This document shows positions 30,220 to 42,172 of a DNA stretch of 64,000 bases, one piece after another (within the stretch, counting starts at the first letter, position 1; every line of letters begins with the position of its first letter). The stretch is from Mycolicibacterium iranicum. GTDB lineage: Bacteria > Actinomycetota > Actinomycetes > Mycobacteriales > Mycobacteriaceae. The position numbers and the translations under genes are program-made. The stretch covers positions 62,001 to 126,000 of the forward strand of contig NZ_LQPC01000002.1 in the NCBI RefSeq assembly GCF_002101705.1, read 5' to 3'. The notes below the pieces were generated by a model. It was not told the DNA's origin. It did no database searches and saw nothing but the letters and a program-made list of their open reading frames with translations.

Positions 30220-32093
30220 AGGTTCACCGCCAGGATCATCGCAACGACGGCGACAGTGCCCGCCAGCATGGACAGCGCATAGGAACGCGCGAAGCCGGTC
30301 TGCAACTGCCGCAACCTCTCCGAGACCCGGGAGACCCCCGCAGCCAGGCCGCCGGCCACACCGTCCACCGCCTCGTCGTCGATCTCCACCAGGCCCCGGG
30401 TGAAGCTGAGACCGGGACGCATCAGCACCCTCTCGTTGAACGCGTCGCCGTAGAGGTCGCGGCGCGCGGCGACCGTCAGCGCCGATCCTTCAGGCACCTC
30501 TTCGGGGACCGCGCGGGTCCCATACATCCGGTAGGCGATCACGATGCCCACGGCGACGACTCCCAGCACGATGGCAGTGACCGCCCACACCGGCAGCACG
30601 TGGTGGATCTCGTGTGCGCCGACCACCGGCTCCAGCCAGTGTTCGAGCGTGCCGCCGATCGCCAGCGCGCCGCCTGCTGTCACCGAACCGACCGCGAGCA
30701 GGATCATCGGCCACGTCATCACCGCGGGCGCTTCGTGGGGATGAACCGATGCAGCCCAACGTTTTTCGCCGAAGAACGTCATCAGCATCACCCGCGTCAT
30801 GTAGAACGCGGTGATACCGGCGCCGAGAATGGTTGCCGCGCCCAGGATGACGCCCTTCGCGCCGCCCGCACCGAGTGCGACCTCGATGATGCCGTCTTTG
30901 GAGAAGAACCCCGCCAGGGGCGGGATACCGATGATCGCAAGATATCCGAGCCCGAACGTCACGAACGTGATCGGGAGGGCTTTGCGCAGCCCGCCGTACC
31001 GGCGCATGTTCACTTCGTCGTTCATTGCGTGCATCACCGAGCCCGCACCGAGGAACAAGCCGGCCTTGAAGAAGCCGTGAGTGAGAAGGTGCATGATCGC
31101 GAACGCGTAGCCGGCCGGGCCCAGACCCGCGGCCAGCACCATGTACCCGATCTGGCTCATGGTGGACGCGGCCAACGCCTTCTTGATGTCGTCCTTGGCG
31201 CAACCGATCACCGCACCGAAGAGCAGTGTGACCGCGCCGACGACCACCACGGCCGTCTGAGCATGGGGCGCGAGGTCGAAGACGGGACCCGACCGCACGA
31301 TCAGATACACCCCGGCAGTGACCATCGTGGCCGCATGGATGAGCGCCGACACCGGCGTCGGGCCCTCCATCGCATCACCGAGCCACGACTGCAGCGGCAC
31401 CTGCGCGGACTTACCGCAGGCGGCCAGCAGCAGCGTCAGCCCGATCGCGGTCAGTGTGCTCTCGCCCAGTTGCGGTGCGGCCTCGAACACTTCGCTGAAC
31501 GACACGGCGCCGATCACGGCGAACATCACCATCAGCGCGACGGCCAAGCCGATATCACCGACCCGGTTGACGACGAACGCCTTCTTGGCAGCGGTGGCCG
31601 CCGACGGCTTGTGCGACCAGAATCCGATCAGCAGATACGACGCCAGACCGACGCCTTCCCAGCCCATGTACAGCCCGAGGTAGTTATCGGCGAGCACCAG
31701 CAAGAGCATGGCCGCCAGGAACAGGTTGAGATAGGCGAAAAACCTTCTGCGGCCTGCGTCCTCCTTCATGTACCCGATCGAGTAGATGTGGATCAGCGAG
31801 CCGACACCGGTGATCAGAAGCACGAAGCAGATCGACAGCTGATCGAGTTGCAGGCCGAAGTCCACCCGCAGATCGCCGACGGGCACCCAAGTGAACAGCC
31901 TCTCGTGGATGGCCCTGGATTCGGAGTCGCGACCGAGCATGTCGGCGAACAGCGCAGCGGCGCAGACGAACGACGCCAGCGAGGCGGCGGTGCCGAGCAG
32001 ATGGCCCCAGCGGTCGGTCCGCCTGCCGCACAGCAGCAGAACGGCCGCGCTCGCCAGGGGGAGCGCGATGAGCAGCCACACAGGAAGAGTCAT
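30213..32093 (-). CDS. nuoL: NADH-quinone oxidoreductase subunit L
   Basis: 626 residues, the largest antiporter-like pumping subunit. Visible motifs are [53 protein letters not shown] and the lateral-helix C-terminus ending in a final membrane anchor. Starts four bases after nuoK. Complete, with no anomalies. Confidence 0.95.
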   Translation of the reverse strand: MTLPVWLLIALPLASAAVLLLCGRRTDRWGHLLGTAASLASFVCAAALFADMLGRDSESRAIHERLFTWVPVGDLRVDFGLQLDQLSICFVLLITGVGSLIHIYSIGYMKEDAGRRRFFAYLNLFLAAMLLLVLADNYLGLYMGWEGVGLASYLLIGFWSHKPSAATAAKKAFVVNRVGDIGLAVALMVMFAVIGAVSFSEVFEAAPQLGESTLTAIGLTLLLAACGKSAQVPLQSWLGDAMEGPTPVSALIHAATMVTAGVYLIVRSGPVFDLAPHAQTAVVVVGAVTLLFGAVIGCAKDDIKKALAASTMSQIGYMVLAAGLGPAGYAFAIMHLLTHGFFKAGLFLGAGSVMHAMNDEVNMRRYGGLRKALPITFVTFGLGYLAIIGIPPLAGFFSKDGIIEVALGAGGAKGVILGAATILGAGITAFYMTRVMLMTFFGEKRWAASVHPHEAPAVMTWPMILLAVGSVTAGGALAIGGTLEHWLEPVVGAHEIHHVLPVWAVTAIVLGVVAVGIVIAYRMYGTRAVPEEVPEGSALTVAARRDLYGDAFNERVLMRPGLSFTRGLVEIDDEAVDGVAGGLAAGVSRVSERLRQLQTGFARSYALSMLAGTVAVVAMILAVNLW

Positions 32094-32097
32094 CGGG

Positions 32098-32397
32098 TCA
32101 GTTCTTCAGCAGACTGGCTGCGTCCACACTGGCCGACCGGCGGGTGCGGAAGATGGTCATGATGATGGCCAGCCCGATCACGACCTCGCACGCGGCAACC
32201 ACCATCGTGAAGAAGGCGACCACCTGGCCGTCGAGGTGACCGTGGATGCGGGAGAACGCGACGAACGCCAGATTCCCGGCGTTGAGCATCAGCTCGACAC
32301 ACATGAACATGACGATGGCGTTGCGGCGCAGAAGCACACCGGCCGCACCGATCGTGAACAGCAGCGCCGACAGATAGAGGTAGTTGTCCGGGTTCAC
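32098..32397 (-). CDS. nuoK: NADH-quinone oxidoreductase subunit K
   Basis: 99 residues, three membrane helices, with the functionally important Glu in [13 protein letters not shown] and a second in [12 protein letters not shown] start at 32397 overlaps the nuoJ stop (GTGA). It couples the hydrophilic arm to the pumping subunits. Confidence 0.95.
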   Translation of the reverse strand: MNPDNYLYLSALLFTIGAAGVLLRRNAIVMFMCVELMLNAGNLAFVAFSRIHGHLDGQVVAFFTMVVAACEVVIGLAIIMTIFRTRRSASVDAASLLKN

Positions 32398-33128
32398 GGG
32401 CGCTCCTCACCTTGTCCATGCTCTTCGCGTGAGCGATCATCGGGCACCGGACGCACCTGCAAGATCGCGCTCACCGAAAGTTCGGAGCCGGAGCCATCCG
32501 GGAGCCGAGCCGGGACGTCGACTGCGTTGTGTCGTGCGTAGACACCGGGATTGGGCAGCGTGGTTGGATGCCCGCCGGGGGCGAAGCGCTCGATGGCGAG
32601 CTCACGCTGAGTCTTGCGGCGCTCGAAGCGCTCCCGGTGCGCGAGCACCATGGCTCCGAGCGCGGCGGTGATCAGAAGCGCCCCCGTCAGCTCGAACGCC
32701 CAGAGATACTGCGTGAAAATGAGGGCGGCCAGACCCTCGACGTTTCCCGCCTGATTCGCCTGTTCGAGCCCAACGAACCCGGCCACCGATACGTTGCCGA
32801 TCCCGGCGACGAGCAGGATTCCGAAGCCGATTCCGACCGTGATTGCCGCGACTCGTTGTCCGCGAATGGTTTCCACGAGTGATTCCGAGGAGTCGACGCC
32901 GATGAGCATCAGCACGAACAAGAACAGCATCATCACTGCGCCCGTATACACGACGATCTGCACCACCCCGAGGAACGGCGCATCCTGGGCGATGTACAGC
33001 ACGGCCAACGCAATCATGGTGGTGGCCAGCGAAATTGCCGAGTACACCGCCTTCGGGGCGGCGACGACACCGAGCGCTCCGACCACCGACACCAGGGCCA
33101 GCACCCAGAACAAGATCGTCTCCGTCAC
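32394..33128 (-). CDS. nuoJ: NADH-quinone oxidoreductase subunit J
   Basis: 244 residues. Five membrane helices occupy residues 1-165, including [22 protein letters not shown] hydrophilic tail of about 75 residues follows, as in other actinobacterial NuoJ. GTG start overlapping the nuoI stop. Confidence 0.94.
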   Translation of the reverse strand: MTETILFWVLALVSVVGALGVVAAPKAVYSAISLATTMIALAVLYIAQDAPFLGVVQIVVYTGAVMMLFLFVLMLIGVDSSESLVETIRGQRVAAITVGIGFGILLVAGIGNVSVAGFVGLEQANQAGNVEGLAALIFTQYLWAFELTGALLITAALGAMVLAHRERFERRKTQRELAIERFAPGGHPTTLPNPGVYARHNAVDVPARLPDGSGSELSVSAILQVRPVPDDRSREEHGQGEERP

Positions 33129-33772
33129 TTGACGCCCCCGGGCCCTGCGTCCGCAACTGCTTCTTCGCTCCTCGCGTCCGCTTCTGCTGTTTTGCTCCTC
33201 GCGTCCGCTTCTGCTGTTTTGCTCCTCGCGTCCGCTTCTGCTGTTTTGCTCCTCGCGTCCGCTATGGCGCCGAGGACGTTGCCGCGGTAGTAGTCCTCGT
33301 CGGTGGTGCCGGGCTGCATCGCGTGCGGGGGAGCCTCCATACCCGGCTGGAGCGGCGCCAGCAGTTTGTCCTTGCCGTAGATCAGATCGGCGCGATTGTC
33401 GTCAGCCATCTCGTAGTCGTTGGTCATCGTCAACGCGCGGGTCGGGCACGCCTCGATGCACAGACCGCACCCGATGCAGCGCAAGTAGTTGATCTGATAG
33501 ACCCGCCCGTAGCGCTCACCCGGCGAGAACCGTTCGGCCTCGGTGTTGTCGGCGCCCTCGACGAAGATCGCGTCCGCCGGGCAGGCCCAGGCGCACAGCT
33601 CGCATCCGATGCACTTCTCCAGGCCGTCGGCGTATCGGTTCAGCTGGTGGCGGCCGTGGTATCGCTTGGCGACGGGCCCCGGTTTCTCGGGGTACTCCTC
33701 GGTCACCGGCTTCTTGAACATCGAGCCGAACGTGACGCCGAAACCGGCGAGGGCATCGAGGAACTTAGGCAT
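33125..33772 (-). CDS. nuoI: NADH-quinone oxidoreductase subunit I with repeat-expanded tail
   Basis: 215 residues carrying two [4Fe-4S] clusters: [12 protein letters not shown] and [12 protein letters not shown]. It passes electrons along the peripheral arm. The last 45 residues are abnormal: three copies of ADARSKTAE followed by ADARSEE, encoded by a 27-bp tandem repeat. The tail lies beyond the conserved fold, so the enzyme should tolerate it. The ATG overlaps the nuoH end by eight bases. Confidence 0.94.
   Translation of the reverse strand: MPKFLDALAGFGVTFGSMFKKPVTEEYPEKPGPVAKRYHGRHQLNRYADGLEKCIGCELCAWACPADAIFVEGADNTEAERFSPGERYGRVYQINYLRCIGCGLCIEACPTRALTMTNDYEMADDNRADLIYGKDKLLAPLQPGMEAPPHAMQPGTTDEDYYRGNVLGAIADARSKTAEADARSKTAEADARSKTAEADARSEEAVADAGPGGVK
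33167..33263. repeat. 27-bp tandem repeat in nuoI, about 3.6 copies
   Basis: The unit starting GCTCCTCGCGTCC repeats exactly at 33167, 33194 and 33221, with a partial fourth copy from 33248. The 27-bp period keeps the reading frame and adds nine residues per copy. Preceding bases (about 33147-33166) look like a decayed copy. Candidate VNTR locus. Confidence 0.92.
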
Positions 33773-34997
33773 CAGCGTGCTCCTTCACCGGTAGCGGCGG
33801 CACCGGGAAGGCGCCGTCGTCCGCAGACGGGACGGGGGGGACCGGTGCGGTCCGAGTGTTCTTGGCGCGCCACCGTCTCCATCCGATCACGGCGCCCAGG
33901 ATGACGACGACGATCGCAAGCCCGATCAGCGCGGTGGCCCACGCCTGGTAGCCCTGGTTCTGCAGGGTGTGCGTGGTCGCGACGATCGCGATCCAACCCA
34001 GCGAGACGGGAATCAGGATCTTCCAGCCCAGCGCCATGAACTGGTCGTAACGCATCCGAGGCAGCGTGGCGCGCAGCCACATGAAGAAGAACAGGAAGAG
34101 CCAGACTTTGGCGGTGAACCACAGCAGCGGCCACCACCCGGTGTTCGCGCCATCCCAGATGCTGAGCGGCCACGGTGCGTGCCAGCCGCCGAGGAACAAC
34201 GTGGTGGCCAGTGCCGACACCGTTGTCATGTTCACGTACTCGGCGAGCATGAACATCGCGAACTTCAGCGACGAGTACTCGGTGTGGAAGCCGCCGACGA
34301 GTTCGCCTTCGGCTTCGGGCAGATCGAAAGGCGCCCGGTTGGTTTCGCCAACCATCGAGGTCAGGTAGACCAGGAACGACGGAAGCAGCAGAAAGATGTA
34401 CCAGGTGTTCTCTTGCGCGGCGACGATACCCGAGGTCGACATCGTGCCCGAGTAGATGAACACCGCCGCGAACGACAGTGCCATCGCGATCTCATACGAC
34501 ACCACCTGGGCCGACGATCGCAGCCCGCCCAGCAGCGGATACACCGAGCCCGAAGCCCAACCGGCCAGCACGATGCCGTACACGCCGATGGAGGTGACCG
34601 CCAGGATGTAGAGCACTGCGACGGGAAGGTCGGTCAGTTGCAGCGCCGTGCGGTGTCCGAAGATCGACACCTCGCCACCCAGCGGGATCACCGCGAATGC
34701 CATGAACGCGGGGATCACTGAAATCACCGGGGCGGCAAGGTAGATCCACTTGTCCACGCCCGCTGGAATCAGGCCTTCCTTGAGCGCGAGCTTGACTCCG
34801 TCGGCCAGCGACTGCAGCAGCCCGCGTGGGCCAACCCGGTTGGGGCCGAATCGCAACTGCATCCGGCCCAGGATCTTTCGTTCGAGGAGGATCGCCGCCA
34901 GCACGGTGAGCACCAGGAAGCCGAAGATGCCGACGGACTTGGCGAGGATCAGCCACCACGGGTCGTGGCCGAACAGCGTCGGATCGGGATACGTCAT
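33765..34997 (-). CDS. nuoH: NADH-quinone oxidoreductase subunit H
   Basis: 410 residues, about eight membrane helices, forms the quinone chamber with NuoB/D. Conserved [22 protein letters not shown], the [15 protein letters not shown] loop and [18 protein letters not shown] are intact. The hydrophilic C-terminus is longer than in proteobacteria, as is usual in mycobacteria. The ATG overlaps the nuoG stop. Confidence 0.95.
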   Translation of the reverse strand: MTYPDPTLFGHDPWWLILAKSVGIFGFLVLTVLAAILLERKILGRMQLRFGPNRVGPRGLLQSLADGVKLALKEGLIPAGVDKWIYLAAPVISVIPAFMAFAVIPLGGEVSIFGHRTALQLTDLPVAVLYILAVTSIGVYGIVLAGWASGSVYPLLGGLRSSAQVVSYEIAMALSFAAVFIYSGTMSTSGIVAAQENTWYIFLLLPSFLVYLTSMVGETNRAPFDLPEAEGELVGGFHTEYSSLKFAMFMLAEYVNMTTVSALATTLFLGGWHAPWPLSIWDGANTGWWPLLWFTAKVWLFLFFFMWLRATLPRMRYDQFMALGWKILIPVSLGWIAIVATTHTLQNQGYQAWATALIGLAIVVVILGAVIGWRRWRAKNTRTAPVPPVPSADDGAFPVPPLPVKEHADA

Positions 34998-37378
34998 TGG
35001 CCTGCCCGTCCGATCGAAACGACGGCCCCCGACGACACGCCGAGCGTCTCATGCACATGGCTGCCGGGGGAGTTCAGCGGCAACCACACCACCCGGTCGT
35101 CCATGTCGGTCACCTCCAGCGGCAGCGTGATCGCGCCGCGGTCGGTGCTGACCGCGACCAATTCACCTGCAGCCACTCCGATCTCGGCCGCAGTGGATTG
35201 CGACAGGCGCACGACGGGCGTGCGCGCGGTGCCGGCCAGGTAAGGTTCGCCATCTTGGAGCCGCCCCGCGTCGAGCAGCATGCGCCACCCGGTGAGCACG
35301 GCCTGACCGGCCGTCGCCACCGCCGGCGGAGACTCGGCTTTGGCAAGCTCGGCACGTGCCCCCGACCACATCCCTAGGCGGGACCGTTCCGCGGCAGCGG
35401 CGGCAGCCGTCGGAATGCCCAGATCCACACCGATCTCGTCGGCCAGGAAGTTCAGCACCCGAAGGTCGGTGACGGCGTTGGTCTGAAGCGCAGGCTCGAA
35501 CGGACGGGCACGGCCCTCCCAGTTGAGGAACGACCCCGCCTTCTCGACTACGGGGGCGACCGGGAACACGACGTCGGCGCGCTCTGTGACTGCGCTGCGC
35601 CGCAGTTCCAGGCTCACCACAAACGGGGTGGTGTCGATCGCGGCCAACGCGGCGGCGGGGTCGGGCAGGTCGGCGACCTCCACACCACCGATCAGCAGTG
35701 CGGCCAGTTCGCCCTCCAGAGCCGCTTGCAGAATTTCTGCGGTGTCCCTGCCTTGAGCCCGGGGAAGTTCGTCGACATGCCATGCGGCAGCGGTCTGTTC
35801 CCGTGCCACGGCATCGTCGGCGGGACGTCCCCCCGGCAGCAGGTTCGGCAGCGCGCCCGCTTCGAGCGCACCTCGGTCGCCCGCGCGGCGAGGTATCCAC
35901 GCGATCCGCGCTCCGGTCGCTGCGGCCAGACGGACAGCCGCCGACATCGCCCCGGGGGACATGGCCAGCCGCTCGCCGACAAGGATCAGCGCTCCGGGCA
36001 TGCCCAAAAGTTCGTTGTCCGCCAAGGCGTCGAGCGCGGCCGCCTCCATGGCCGGCGCCGACCTGATGAGCGTGCCGGACAGCTTACCGAGACTGCGGGT
36101 GGCGAACGGTGCCACCGACAAGACCTGAACCCCGTGCTTGCGGACCGCCTTGCGCAGCCGCAGGAAGACGATCGGCGACTCTTCCTCTGGTTCCAAGCCG
36201 GCCAGCAGGACCGCCGGCGCCTTCTCCACGTCGGAGTAGGTGACCGTCATCGGCTTTCCCGCGATGTGCGCAGCGAGGAACGCGGCCTCCTCGGCACTGT
36301 GCGGCCGCGATCGAAAATCGATGTCATTGGTTTTCAACACGATCCGAGCAAACTTCGAGTATGCGTAGGCCTCTTCAAAGGTCGAACGACCGCCGATGAG
36401 CACGCCGGCGCGGCCCTCCGCTGCCATCAAACCGGTGCTAGCGACGGCGAGGGCCTCCGACCACGAAGCAGGGCGCAGTTCGCCGTCGTCGCGTACCAGC
36501 GGTGTCGTGATTCGGTCACCGACCGTCGCATAGGTGAACGCCCACCGGCCTTTGTCGCAGTTCCACTCCTCGTTGACCTCGGGGTCATCACCGGCCAGGC
36601 GGCGCAACACCTTTCCGCGCCGGTGATCGGTGCGCTGTGCGCATCCGGACGCGCAGTGCTCGCAGACGCTGGGGCTGGACACCAGGTCGAAGGGCCGCGC
36701 ACGGAAGCGGTAGGCGGTGCCGGTGAGGGCTCCGACCGGGCAGATCTGCACGGTGTTGCCGGAGAAATAGGACTGGAACGGTTCACCGGGTGCGATGCCG
36801 ACCTGTTGGCGCGCCCCGCGTTCCAGCAGGTCGATGAAGCGGTCGCCTGCGATCTGGTCGGAGAAACGCGTGCACCGGGCGCACAGGACGCAGCGTTCGC
36901 GGTCGAGCAGTACCTGTGAGGAGATATTGATCGGTTTCGGAAAGGTGCGTTTGACATCCTCGAAGCGGGTTTCGCTGCGCCCGTTCGACATTGCCTGGTT
37001 CTGCAGTGGGCACTCGCCGCCCTTGTCACAGACCGGGCAGTCCAGCGGATGGTTGATCAGCAGGAGTTCCATCACGCCGTGCTGGGCCTTGTCGGCCGCC
37101 TCGGAGGTGTGCTGCGTGCGCACGACCATGTCCGGCGTGACCGTGGTGGTACACGACGCCAGCGGTTTGCGCTGACCTTCGACCTCGACCAGACACTGCC
37201 TGCATGCCCCAACCGGATCGAGCAGCGGATGGTCGCAGAAACGTGGAATCTGCACGCCCATCAACTCGGCAGCACGAATCACCAAGGTGCCCTTGGGCAC
37301 CGTGATCTGGTGGTCGTCAATCGTGAGCGTCACCATCTCGACCGGTGGCGCGTCACGGCTGCTTTCAGCGAGGGTCAT
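34994..37378 (-). CDS. nuoG: NADH-quinone oxidoreductase subunit G
   Basis: About 794 residues, the large iron-sulfur subunit. The [2Fe-2S] ligands lie in [20 protein letters not shown] and the following Cys. A His/Cys cluster lies in [17 protein letters not shown]. Two [4Fe-4S] groups lie in [10 protein letters not shown] and CEHCASGC. A molybdopterin-oxidoreductase-like domain without a cofactor role follows. The start at 37378 overlaps the nuoF stop (ATGA); the frame's 93-residue upstream extension is antisense-like nonsense and is rejected. Confidence 0.94.
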   Translation of the reverse strand: MTLAESSRDAPPVEMVTLTIDDHQITVPKGTLVIRAAELMGVQIPRFCDHPLLDPVGACRQCLVEVEGQRKPLASCTTTVTPDMVVRTQHTSEAADKAQHGVMELLLINHPLDCPVCDKGGECPLQNQAMSNGRSETRFEDVKRTFPKPINISSQVLLDRERCVLCARCTRFSDQIAGDRFIDLLERGARQQVGIAPGEPFQSYFSGNTVQICPVGALTGTAYRFRARPFDLVSSPSVCEHCASGCAQRTDHRRGKVLRRLAGDDPEVNEEWNCDKGRWAFTYATVGDRITTPLVRDDGELRPASWSEALAVASTGLMAAEGRAGVLIGGRSTFEEAYAYSKFARIVLKTNDIDFRSRPHSAEEAAFLAAHIAGKPMTVTYSDVEKAPAVLLAGLEPEEESPIVFLRLRKAVRKHGVQVLSVAPFATRSLGKLSGTLIRSAPAMEAAALDALADNELLGMPGALILVGERLAMSPGAMSAAVRLAAATGARIAWIPRRAGDRGALEAGALPNLLPGGRPADDAVAREQTAAAWHVDELPRAQGRDTAEILQAALEGELAALLIGGVEVADLPDPAAALAAIDTTPFVVSLELRRSAVTERADVVFPVAPVVEKAGSFLNWEGRARPFEPALQTNAVTDLRVLNFLADEIGVDLGIPTAAAAAAERSRLGMWSGARAELAKAESPPAVATAGQAVLTGWRMLLDAGRLQDGEPYLAGTARTPVVRLSQSTAAEIGVAAGELVAVSTDRGAITLPLEVTDMDDRVVWLPLNSPGSHVHETLGVSSGAVVSIGRAGQ

Positions 37379-38691
37379 GCACCCACCCCTTCCGGTGCGG
37401 CCAGCATCGATGCGTACGGGTCGAACGGGCAGCCACCAGCGAGGTGGGCCTCGTACTCGCTGCGGAAATACTTGACGGACGAGATAATTGGGCTCGCGGC
37501 GCCGTCTCCCAAAGCGCAGAAGGACTTTCCGAAGATGTTGTCGGCGATGTCGAGCAACTTGTCGATATCGGCTTCGGTGCCGGCCCCGGTCTCGAGCCGC
37601 TCGTAGATCTGGGCCAACCAGTACGTACCTTCTCGACACGGCGTGCACTTGCCGCACGACTCATGGGCGTAGAACTCCGTCCAGCGGCGGACCGCCCGCA
37701 CGACGCACGTCGTTTCGTCGAAAATCTGCAGCGCCTTGGTGCCGAGCATCGAGCCGGCCTTGGCCATTCCCTCGTAGTCCAGTGGTACGTCGAGGTGTTC
37801 GGCAGTCAATAGCGGTGTGGACGATCCGCCCGGAGTCCAGAACTTCAGCTCATGACCTCCGCGCACCCCGCCCGCGTACTCGAGCAGTTCACGCAGCGTG
37901 ATCCCCAGCGGCGCCTCGTATTGACCGGGTGTCGTGACGTGACCCGACAGCGAGTACAACGTGAAGCCGGGAGATTTCTCCGACCCCATCGAACGGAACC
38001 AGTCGACACCGTTGAGCAGGATCGGCGGCACGCTGGCGATCGATTCGACGTTGTTGACCACCGTCGGGCAGGCATACAGGCCCGCGACGGCGGGGAAGGG
38101 CGGGCGCAGGCGCGGTTGACCGCGCCTGCCTTCCAGCGAATCCAACAGTGCGGTCTCCTCACCGCAGATGTAGGCGCCCGCACCGGCGTGCACGATGAGT
38201 TCCAGGTCGAACCCGGAGCCATGAATGTCGGACCCCAGATGTCCTGCTTCGTACGCCTCGGCGACTGCAGCCTGCAACCGTCGCAACACCGGGACGACCT
38301 CGCCGCGAAGATAGATGAACGCGTGGTGCGCCCGGATCGCGTAGGCCGCGATGATGGCCCCTTCGACCAGAAAGTGCGGCGTCGTCAACATCAGCGGAAT
38401 GTCTTTACAGGTACCGGGTTCCGATTCGTCGGCGTTGATCACCAGGTAGTGCGGCTTGGCCGCCGCACCTTCATCTCCCTGGGGGATGAACGACCACTTC
38501 GTGCCGGTCGGGAACCCCGCCCCACCGCGTCCGCGCAGACCGGAATCTTTGACGGTGGCGATCACGTCGTCGGGATCCATCGCGAGCGCCCGCTCCAGGG
38601 CCTGGTATCCGCCGTGGCGCCGATATGTGTTCAGCGACCACGGCTGCGGATCGTCCCAAAACCGGCTCAGAACAGGCGTCAGTGGAGTCAT
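37375..38691 (-). CDS. nuoF: NADH-quinone oxidoreductase subunit F
   Basis: 438 residues, the NADH- and FMN-binding subunit. [16 protein letters not shown] binds [22 protein letters not shown] plus a later Cys bind the N3 [4Fe-4S] cluster. Start at 38691 overlaps the nuoE stop (ATGA). Confidence 0.95.
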   Translation of the reverse strand: MTPLTPVLSRFWDDPQPWSLNTYRRHGGYQALERALAMDPDDVIATVKDSGLRGRGGAGFPTGTKWSFIPQGDEGAAAKPHYLVINADESEPGTCKDIPLMLTTPHFLVEGAIIAAYAIRAHHAFIYLRGEVVPVLRRLQAAVAEAYEAGHLGSDIHGSGFDLELIVHAGAGAYICGEETALLDSLEGRRGQPRLRPPFPAVAGLYACPTVVNNVESIASVPPILLNGVDWFRSMGSEKSPGFTLYSLSGHVTTPGQYEAPLGITLRELLEYAGGVRGGHELKFWTPGGSSTPLLTAEHLDVPLDYEGMAKAGSMLGTKALQIFDETTCVVRAVRRWTEFYAHESCGKCTPCREGTYWLAQIYERLETGAGTEADIDKLLDIADNIFGKSFCALGDGAASPIISSVKYFRSEYEAHLAGGCPFDPYASMLAAPEGVGA

Positions 38692-39548
38692 TGCGCGGCC
38701 CTCGGGTCGGTCTCCGGAGTCGACGGCCGGGCCGGAACGGTGGCCTCCGGTGCCGGGGCTGGCTCGTCTGCGACGGACTCGGCGGCCTCGGCCTGTTCGC
38801 TTGCGCCTCCCGGTGCGGAATCCGACGGCACACCGGCCTCGGGCGCCGACATGTCGTGCTCGTGTGCGTACCGCAGTCCAGCCAGCGTGGCTTCGCCGAT
38901 CGGTCCAGGGTCGGGTGCATCGGAACTCGGCAGGCCGGCAAGCGTTCTCGCGGTTTCCCGGAACGTGCACAGCGCGCCGCTGCGTGACGGCACCGGCCGT
39001 TCACCGGCCCGGAGCGCATCGACCAGATCGCGGACCGACGACGGCGTCTGGTTGTCGAAGAAGTCCCAGTTGACCATGACGACCGGGGCGTAGTCGCACG
39101 CGGCGTTGCACTCAACATGCTCCAGGGTGATTGTGCCGTCGGCGGTGGTCTGGCCCGGCGCGATGTCCAGATGGCTCTCAAGGCTTTCCAGGATCGCGTC
39201 GCCGCCCATGATCGCGCACAGTGTGTTGGTGCACACGCCGACAAGATAATCCCCGGTCGGGGTGCGCCGGTACATGGAGTAGAAGGTGGCCACTGCCGTG
39301 ACTTCAGCGTCGGTCAAACTCAATTGTTTTGCGCAGAAGCTGATCCCGGCAGGTGTGAGGCAGCCGTCCTCGGCCTGCACGAGGTGAAGCAGCGGCAACA
39401 GCGCCGATCTGGACTGCGGATAGCGCGCGATTATCGTCGCCGCATCGGCCGCCAAGCGTTCGGCGACGTCGGCCGGGTAGTTGGCGCGGCCGTGGATCGG
39501 CGGACCGGGTTCGTCGGGTCGCTGCCCGAGATCGAGGAATACCGTCAT
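38688..39548 (-). CDS. nuoE: NADH-quinone oxidoreductase subunit E
   Basis: About 286 residues with a thioredoxin-like [2Fe-2S] domain: VCTNTLCAIMGG and VECNAACDYAP supply the four Cys ligands. A C-terminal extension of roughly 70 residues is Ala/Glu/Pro-rich and probably disordered. ATG at 39548 begins MTVFLDLG. It is separated from nuoD by a coupled mini-ORF (39545-39577), and the apparent seven-residue N-terminal extension comes from that repeat. Confidence 0.93.
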   Translation of the reverse strand: MTVFLDLGQRPDEPGPPIHGRANYPADVAERLAADAATIIARYPQSRSALLPLLHLVQAEDGCLTPAGISFCAKQLSLTDAEVTAVATFYSMYRRTPTGDYLVGVCTNTLCAIMGGDAILESLESHLDIAPGQTTADGTITLEHVECNAACDYAPVVMVNWDFFDNQTPSSVRDLVDALRAGERPVPSRSGALCTFRETARTLAGLPSSDAPDPGPIGEATLAGLRYAHEHDMSAPEAGVPSDSAPGGASEQAEAAESVADEPAPAPEATVPARPSTPETDPRAAQ

Positions 39549-39577
39549 GACCGTCTGTTCTTCGCGCAAGCGCTCAT
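39545..39577 (-). repeat. MIRU-like coupled mini-ORF between nuoD and nuoE
   Basis: A minus-strand frame of ten codons ([10 protein letters not shown]) starts with an ATG overlapping the nuoD stop by one base and ends in a TGA overlapping the nuoE ATG. Its first two thirds match the 32-bp repeat found three times at 46434-46529. The stop/start overlap on both sides matches what is known of mycobacterial interspersed repetitive units (MIRUs) inside operons. Whether the peptide is made is unknown. Confidence 0.8.
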
Positions 39578-40929
39578 CACCTGTCCACCCCGCCCATCAC
39601 CGGATCGATCGACGCCACTGCAGTGATCGCGTCGGCCACCATGCCGCCTTCGCACATCGCCGCCACAGCTTGCAGATTCGTGAACGACGGGTCGCGGTAG
39701 TGCACGCGGTAGGGCCGCGTTCCTCCGTCGGAGACCATGTGGACGCCCAGTTCGCCGCGCGGTGACTCAACCGCTACGTACACCTGGCCTGCCGGCACCC
39801 GAATGCCCTCGGTCACCAACTTGAAGTGGTGGATAAGGCCCTCCATCGAGTGACCCATGATCTTGGCAATGTGCTCGGGCGAGTTGCCGAGGCCGTCGGG
39901 ACCGACCTTGAGGTCGGCGGGCCACGCCAGCTTCTTGTCGGTGATCATCACCGGTTCACCCGTTGAGCGCTCCAGTCGCTCTACGCACTGTTCGACGATC
40001 TTGATGGATTCGCGCATCTCCTTGACGCGAATGAGGTAGCGCCCGTAGGAGTCGCACTGATCGTCGGTGATGACGTCGAAATCGTAGGTCTCGTAACCGC
40101 AATAGGGCTGTGCCTTTCGAAGATCGTGCGGCAGCCCGGTCGAACGCAGCACCGGTCCGGTGATGCCGAGCGCCATGCAGCCCGTTAGATCGAGGTAGCC
40201 GATACCCTTCGTCCGGGCCTTCCAGATGTAGTTCTCGTTGAGCAGATTCTCCATGTCGCGCAGTCGCGTCGGGAGCAGCTTGAGTAGATCGCGAACCTGG
40301 GGGAGACCTTCGTCCGGCAGATCGGCGGCCACACCTCCCGGGCGGATATAGGCGTTGTTCATTCTCAACCCGGTGATGGTCTCGAACACCGACAGGATCA
40401 GCTCGCGCTCGCGGAATCCGAGGAACATCGCCGTCATCGCGCCGAGTTCCATGCCGCCGGTGGCAAGGGCCACCAGGTGACTGGAAATCCGGTTGAGCTC
40501 CATCATCATCACGCGGATCGTCGATGCACGCTCCGGGATCTCGTCGGTGACACCGAGCAGCTTCTCCACCCCGAGGCAGTACACCGTCTCGTTGAAAAAC
40601 GGTGACAGGTAATCCATTCGGGTGACGAACGTGACACCCTGCGTCCAGGTGCGGAACTCCAGGTTCTTCTCGATGCCTGTGTGCAGGTAGCCGATTCCGC
40701 AGCGCGCCTCGACAATCGTCTCGCCTTCGATCTCAAGGATGAGCCGGAGTACGCCGTGCGTCGACGGATGCTGCGGACCCATGTTGACGACGATGCGCTC
40801 ACCGGCGTGCTCGGCGGCGTCCCCGGCACGCGACGAGGAAGTCGCGGCCTGCCTTGCGGCAGTGACCACTTCGTCCCAGTCCTGGCCCCCGACGACGACG
40901 AAACGCTCGGGCCGTTGCGAGGTGGTCAT
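39577..40929 (-). CDS. nuoD: NADH-quinone oxidoreductase subunit D
   Basis: 450 residues, the 49-kDa-type quinone-site subunit. It has [21 protein letters not shown] with the quinone-site His, [10 protein letters not shown], and the C-terminal DPVMGGVDR. The ATG shares one base with the nuoC stop (TGATG). Confidence 0.95.
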   Translation of the reverse strand: MTTSQRPERFVVVGGQDWDEVVTAARQAATSSSRAGDAAEHAGERIVVNMGPQHPSTHGVLRLILEIEGETIVEARCGIGYLHTGIEKNLEFRTWTQGVTFVTRMDYLSPFFNETVYCLGVEKLLGVTDEIPERASTIRVMMMELNRISSHLVALATGGMELGAMTAMFLGFRERELILSVFETITGLRMNNAYIRPGGVAADLPDEGLPQVRDLLKLLPTRLRDMENLLNENYIWKARTKGIGYLDLTGCMALGITGPVLRSTGLPHDLRKAQPYCGYETYDFDVITDDQCDSYGRYLIRVKEMRESIKIVEQCVERLERSTGEPVMITDKKLAWPADLKVGPDGLGNSPEHIAKIMGHSMEGLIHHFKLVTEGIRVPAGQVYVAVESPRGELGVHMVSDGGTRPYRVHYRDPSFTNLQAVAAMCEGGMVADAITAVASIDPVMGGVDR

Positions 40930-41621
40930 CAGTTGTACGCCCTCCGCTGATCGGGCGGCGGTATCTCGGCTCCGTGGTACTCGACCGGAATACCGCCCAG
41001 CGGGTAGTCCTTCCGCTGCGGGTGACCCACCCAGTCGTCAGGCATCTCGATGCGGGTCAGCGACGGATGACCGTCGAAGATGATGCCGAAGAAGTCGTAG
41101 GTCTCCCGCTCGTGCCAGTCGGTGGTCGGATAGACCCGGAACAGCGACGGGATATGCGGATCGGCGTCCGGCGCGGCCACTTCCACCCGGATGCGGCGAT
41201 TGTGGGTGATCGACATCAACGGATAGGCCGCATGCAGTTCGCGGTCGACATCGTCGGGATAGTGCACGCCGCTGACACCCAGGCACAGTTCGAATCTCAG
41301 CGCAGGATCGTCGCGCAGCGTTTGCGCGACCTCGACCAGTCGATCGCGATGCACCTCGAGGGTGAGCTCGTCGCGGTAGACCACCACGCGCTCGACGGAC
41401 TCGGCGAATGTGTCCTCACCCAGGGCGGCGGCGAGCGCGTCGACGACATCGTCGAAGTAGCCGCCGTAGGGGCGAGGTGTGCTTCCCGGCAGTGCCACCG
41501 GGCGGATCAGCCGACCGTAACCCGAGGTGTCACCCGAGCCTTTCGCGCCGAACATTCCGCGCCGGACGCCGATCACCTCGGGGGCGTCGTCGTCTGCCTG
41601 GTGGCCCGCGTTCGCGCTCAC
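40929..41621 (-). CDS. nuoC: NADH-quinone oxidoreductase subunit C
   Basis: About 230 residues. Conserved [19 protein letters not shown] and [11 protein letters not shown] characterise the 30-kDa subunit. The GTG at 41621 overlaps the nuoB stop (GTGA); the frame continues upstream to 41888 but those residues are not NuoC-like. Confidence 0.94.
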   Translation of the reverse strand: MSANAGHQADDDAPEVIGVRRGMFGAKGSGDTSGYGRLIRPVALPGSTPRPYGGYFDDVVDALAAALGEDTFAESVERVVVYRDELTLEVHRDRLVEVAQTLRDDPALRFELCLGVSGVHYPDDVDRELHAAYPLMSITHNRRIRVEVAAPDADPHIPSLFRVYPTTDWHERETYDFFGIIFDGHPSLTRIEMPDDWVGHPQRKDYPLGGIPVEYHGAEIPPPDQRRAYN

Positions 41622-42172
41622 CGCAACAGACCTTTCAGCTCGATCGTCGGGGTCACCGCCATCGCTGCCTGCTCTGCCTCCCTGATGGCCTCCTCGCGAT
41701 TCACGCCGAGTGGCATCTCCTGAATCTTGTCGTGCAGTTTCAGGATTGCGTGCAACAGCATCTCCGGTCGGGGTGGGCATCCCGGCAGATAGATGTCCAC
41801 CGGCACCACGTGGTCGACGCCCTGAACCACGGCGTAGTTGTTGAACATTCCGCCCGAAGACGCGCACACACCCATGGCCAGCACCCACTTGGGTTCGGCC
41901 ATCTGGTCATAGATCTGACGCAGGACCGGTGCCATCTTCTGACTCACTCTGCCCGCCACGATCATCAGATCGGCCTGCCGCGGCGTCGCCGAGAAGCGCT
42001 CCATACCGAAGCGGCTGATATCGAAACGTGGGCCCGCGGTGGCCATCATCTCGATCGCACAGCAGGCCAGGCCGAACGTCGCCGGCCACAACGACCCTTT
42101 GCGGACATATCCGGCGACCTTTTCGACCGTCGACAGCAGAATGCCGCCGGGCAGCTTCTCTTCTAATCCCAT
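41618..42172 (-). CDS. nuoB: NADH-quinone oxidoreductase subunit B
   Basis: 184 residues, binds the N2 [4Fe-4S] cluster that reduces quinone. Tandem Cys in [10 protein letters not shown], plus [10 protein letters not shown] and LPGCPPRPE, provide the ligands. The ATG at 42172 lies inside the last codons of nuoA (10-bp overlap); the upstream extension is rejected. Confidence 0.95.
   Translation of the reverse strand: MGLEEKLPGGILLSTVEKVAGYVRKGSLWPATFGLACCAIEMMATAGPRFDISRFGMERFSATPRQADLMIVAGRVSQKMAPVLRQIYDQMAEPKWVLAMGVCASSGGMFNNYAVVQGVDHVVPVDIYLPGCPPRPEMLLHAILKLHDKIQEMPLGVNREEAIREAEQAAMAVTPTIELKGLLR

Noticed and set aside
30600..32162. 520-residue plus-strand open frame across nuoL
   Set aside because: Antisense of nuoL with His/Arg/Gln-rich nonsense composition.
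33167..33263. CRISPR array
   Set aside because: The repeats here, at 19097-19175 and at 46434-46529 are contiguous or nearly so without unique spacers, and no cas genes are present.
37379..37657. 93-residue N-terminal extension of nuoG
   Set aside because: Lies antiparallel-like over nuoF codons with Arg-rich nonsense; the ATG at 37378 overlaps the nuoF stop as at other junctions.
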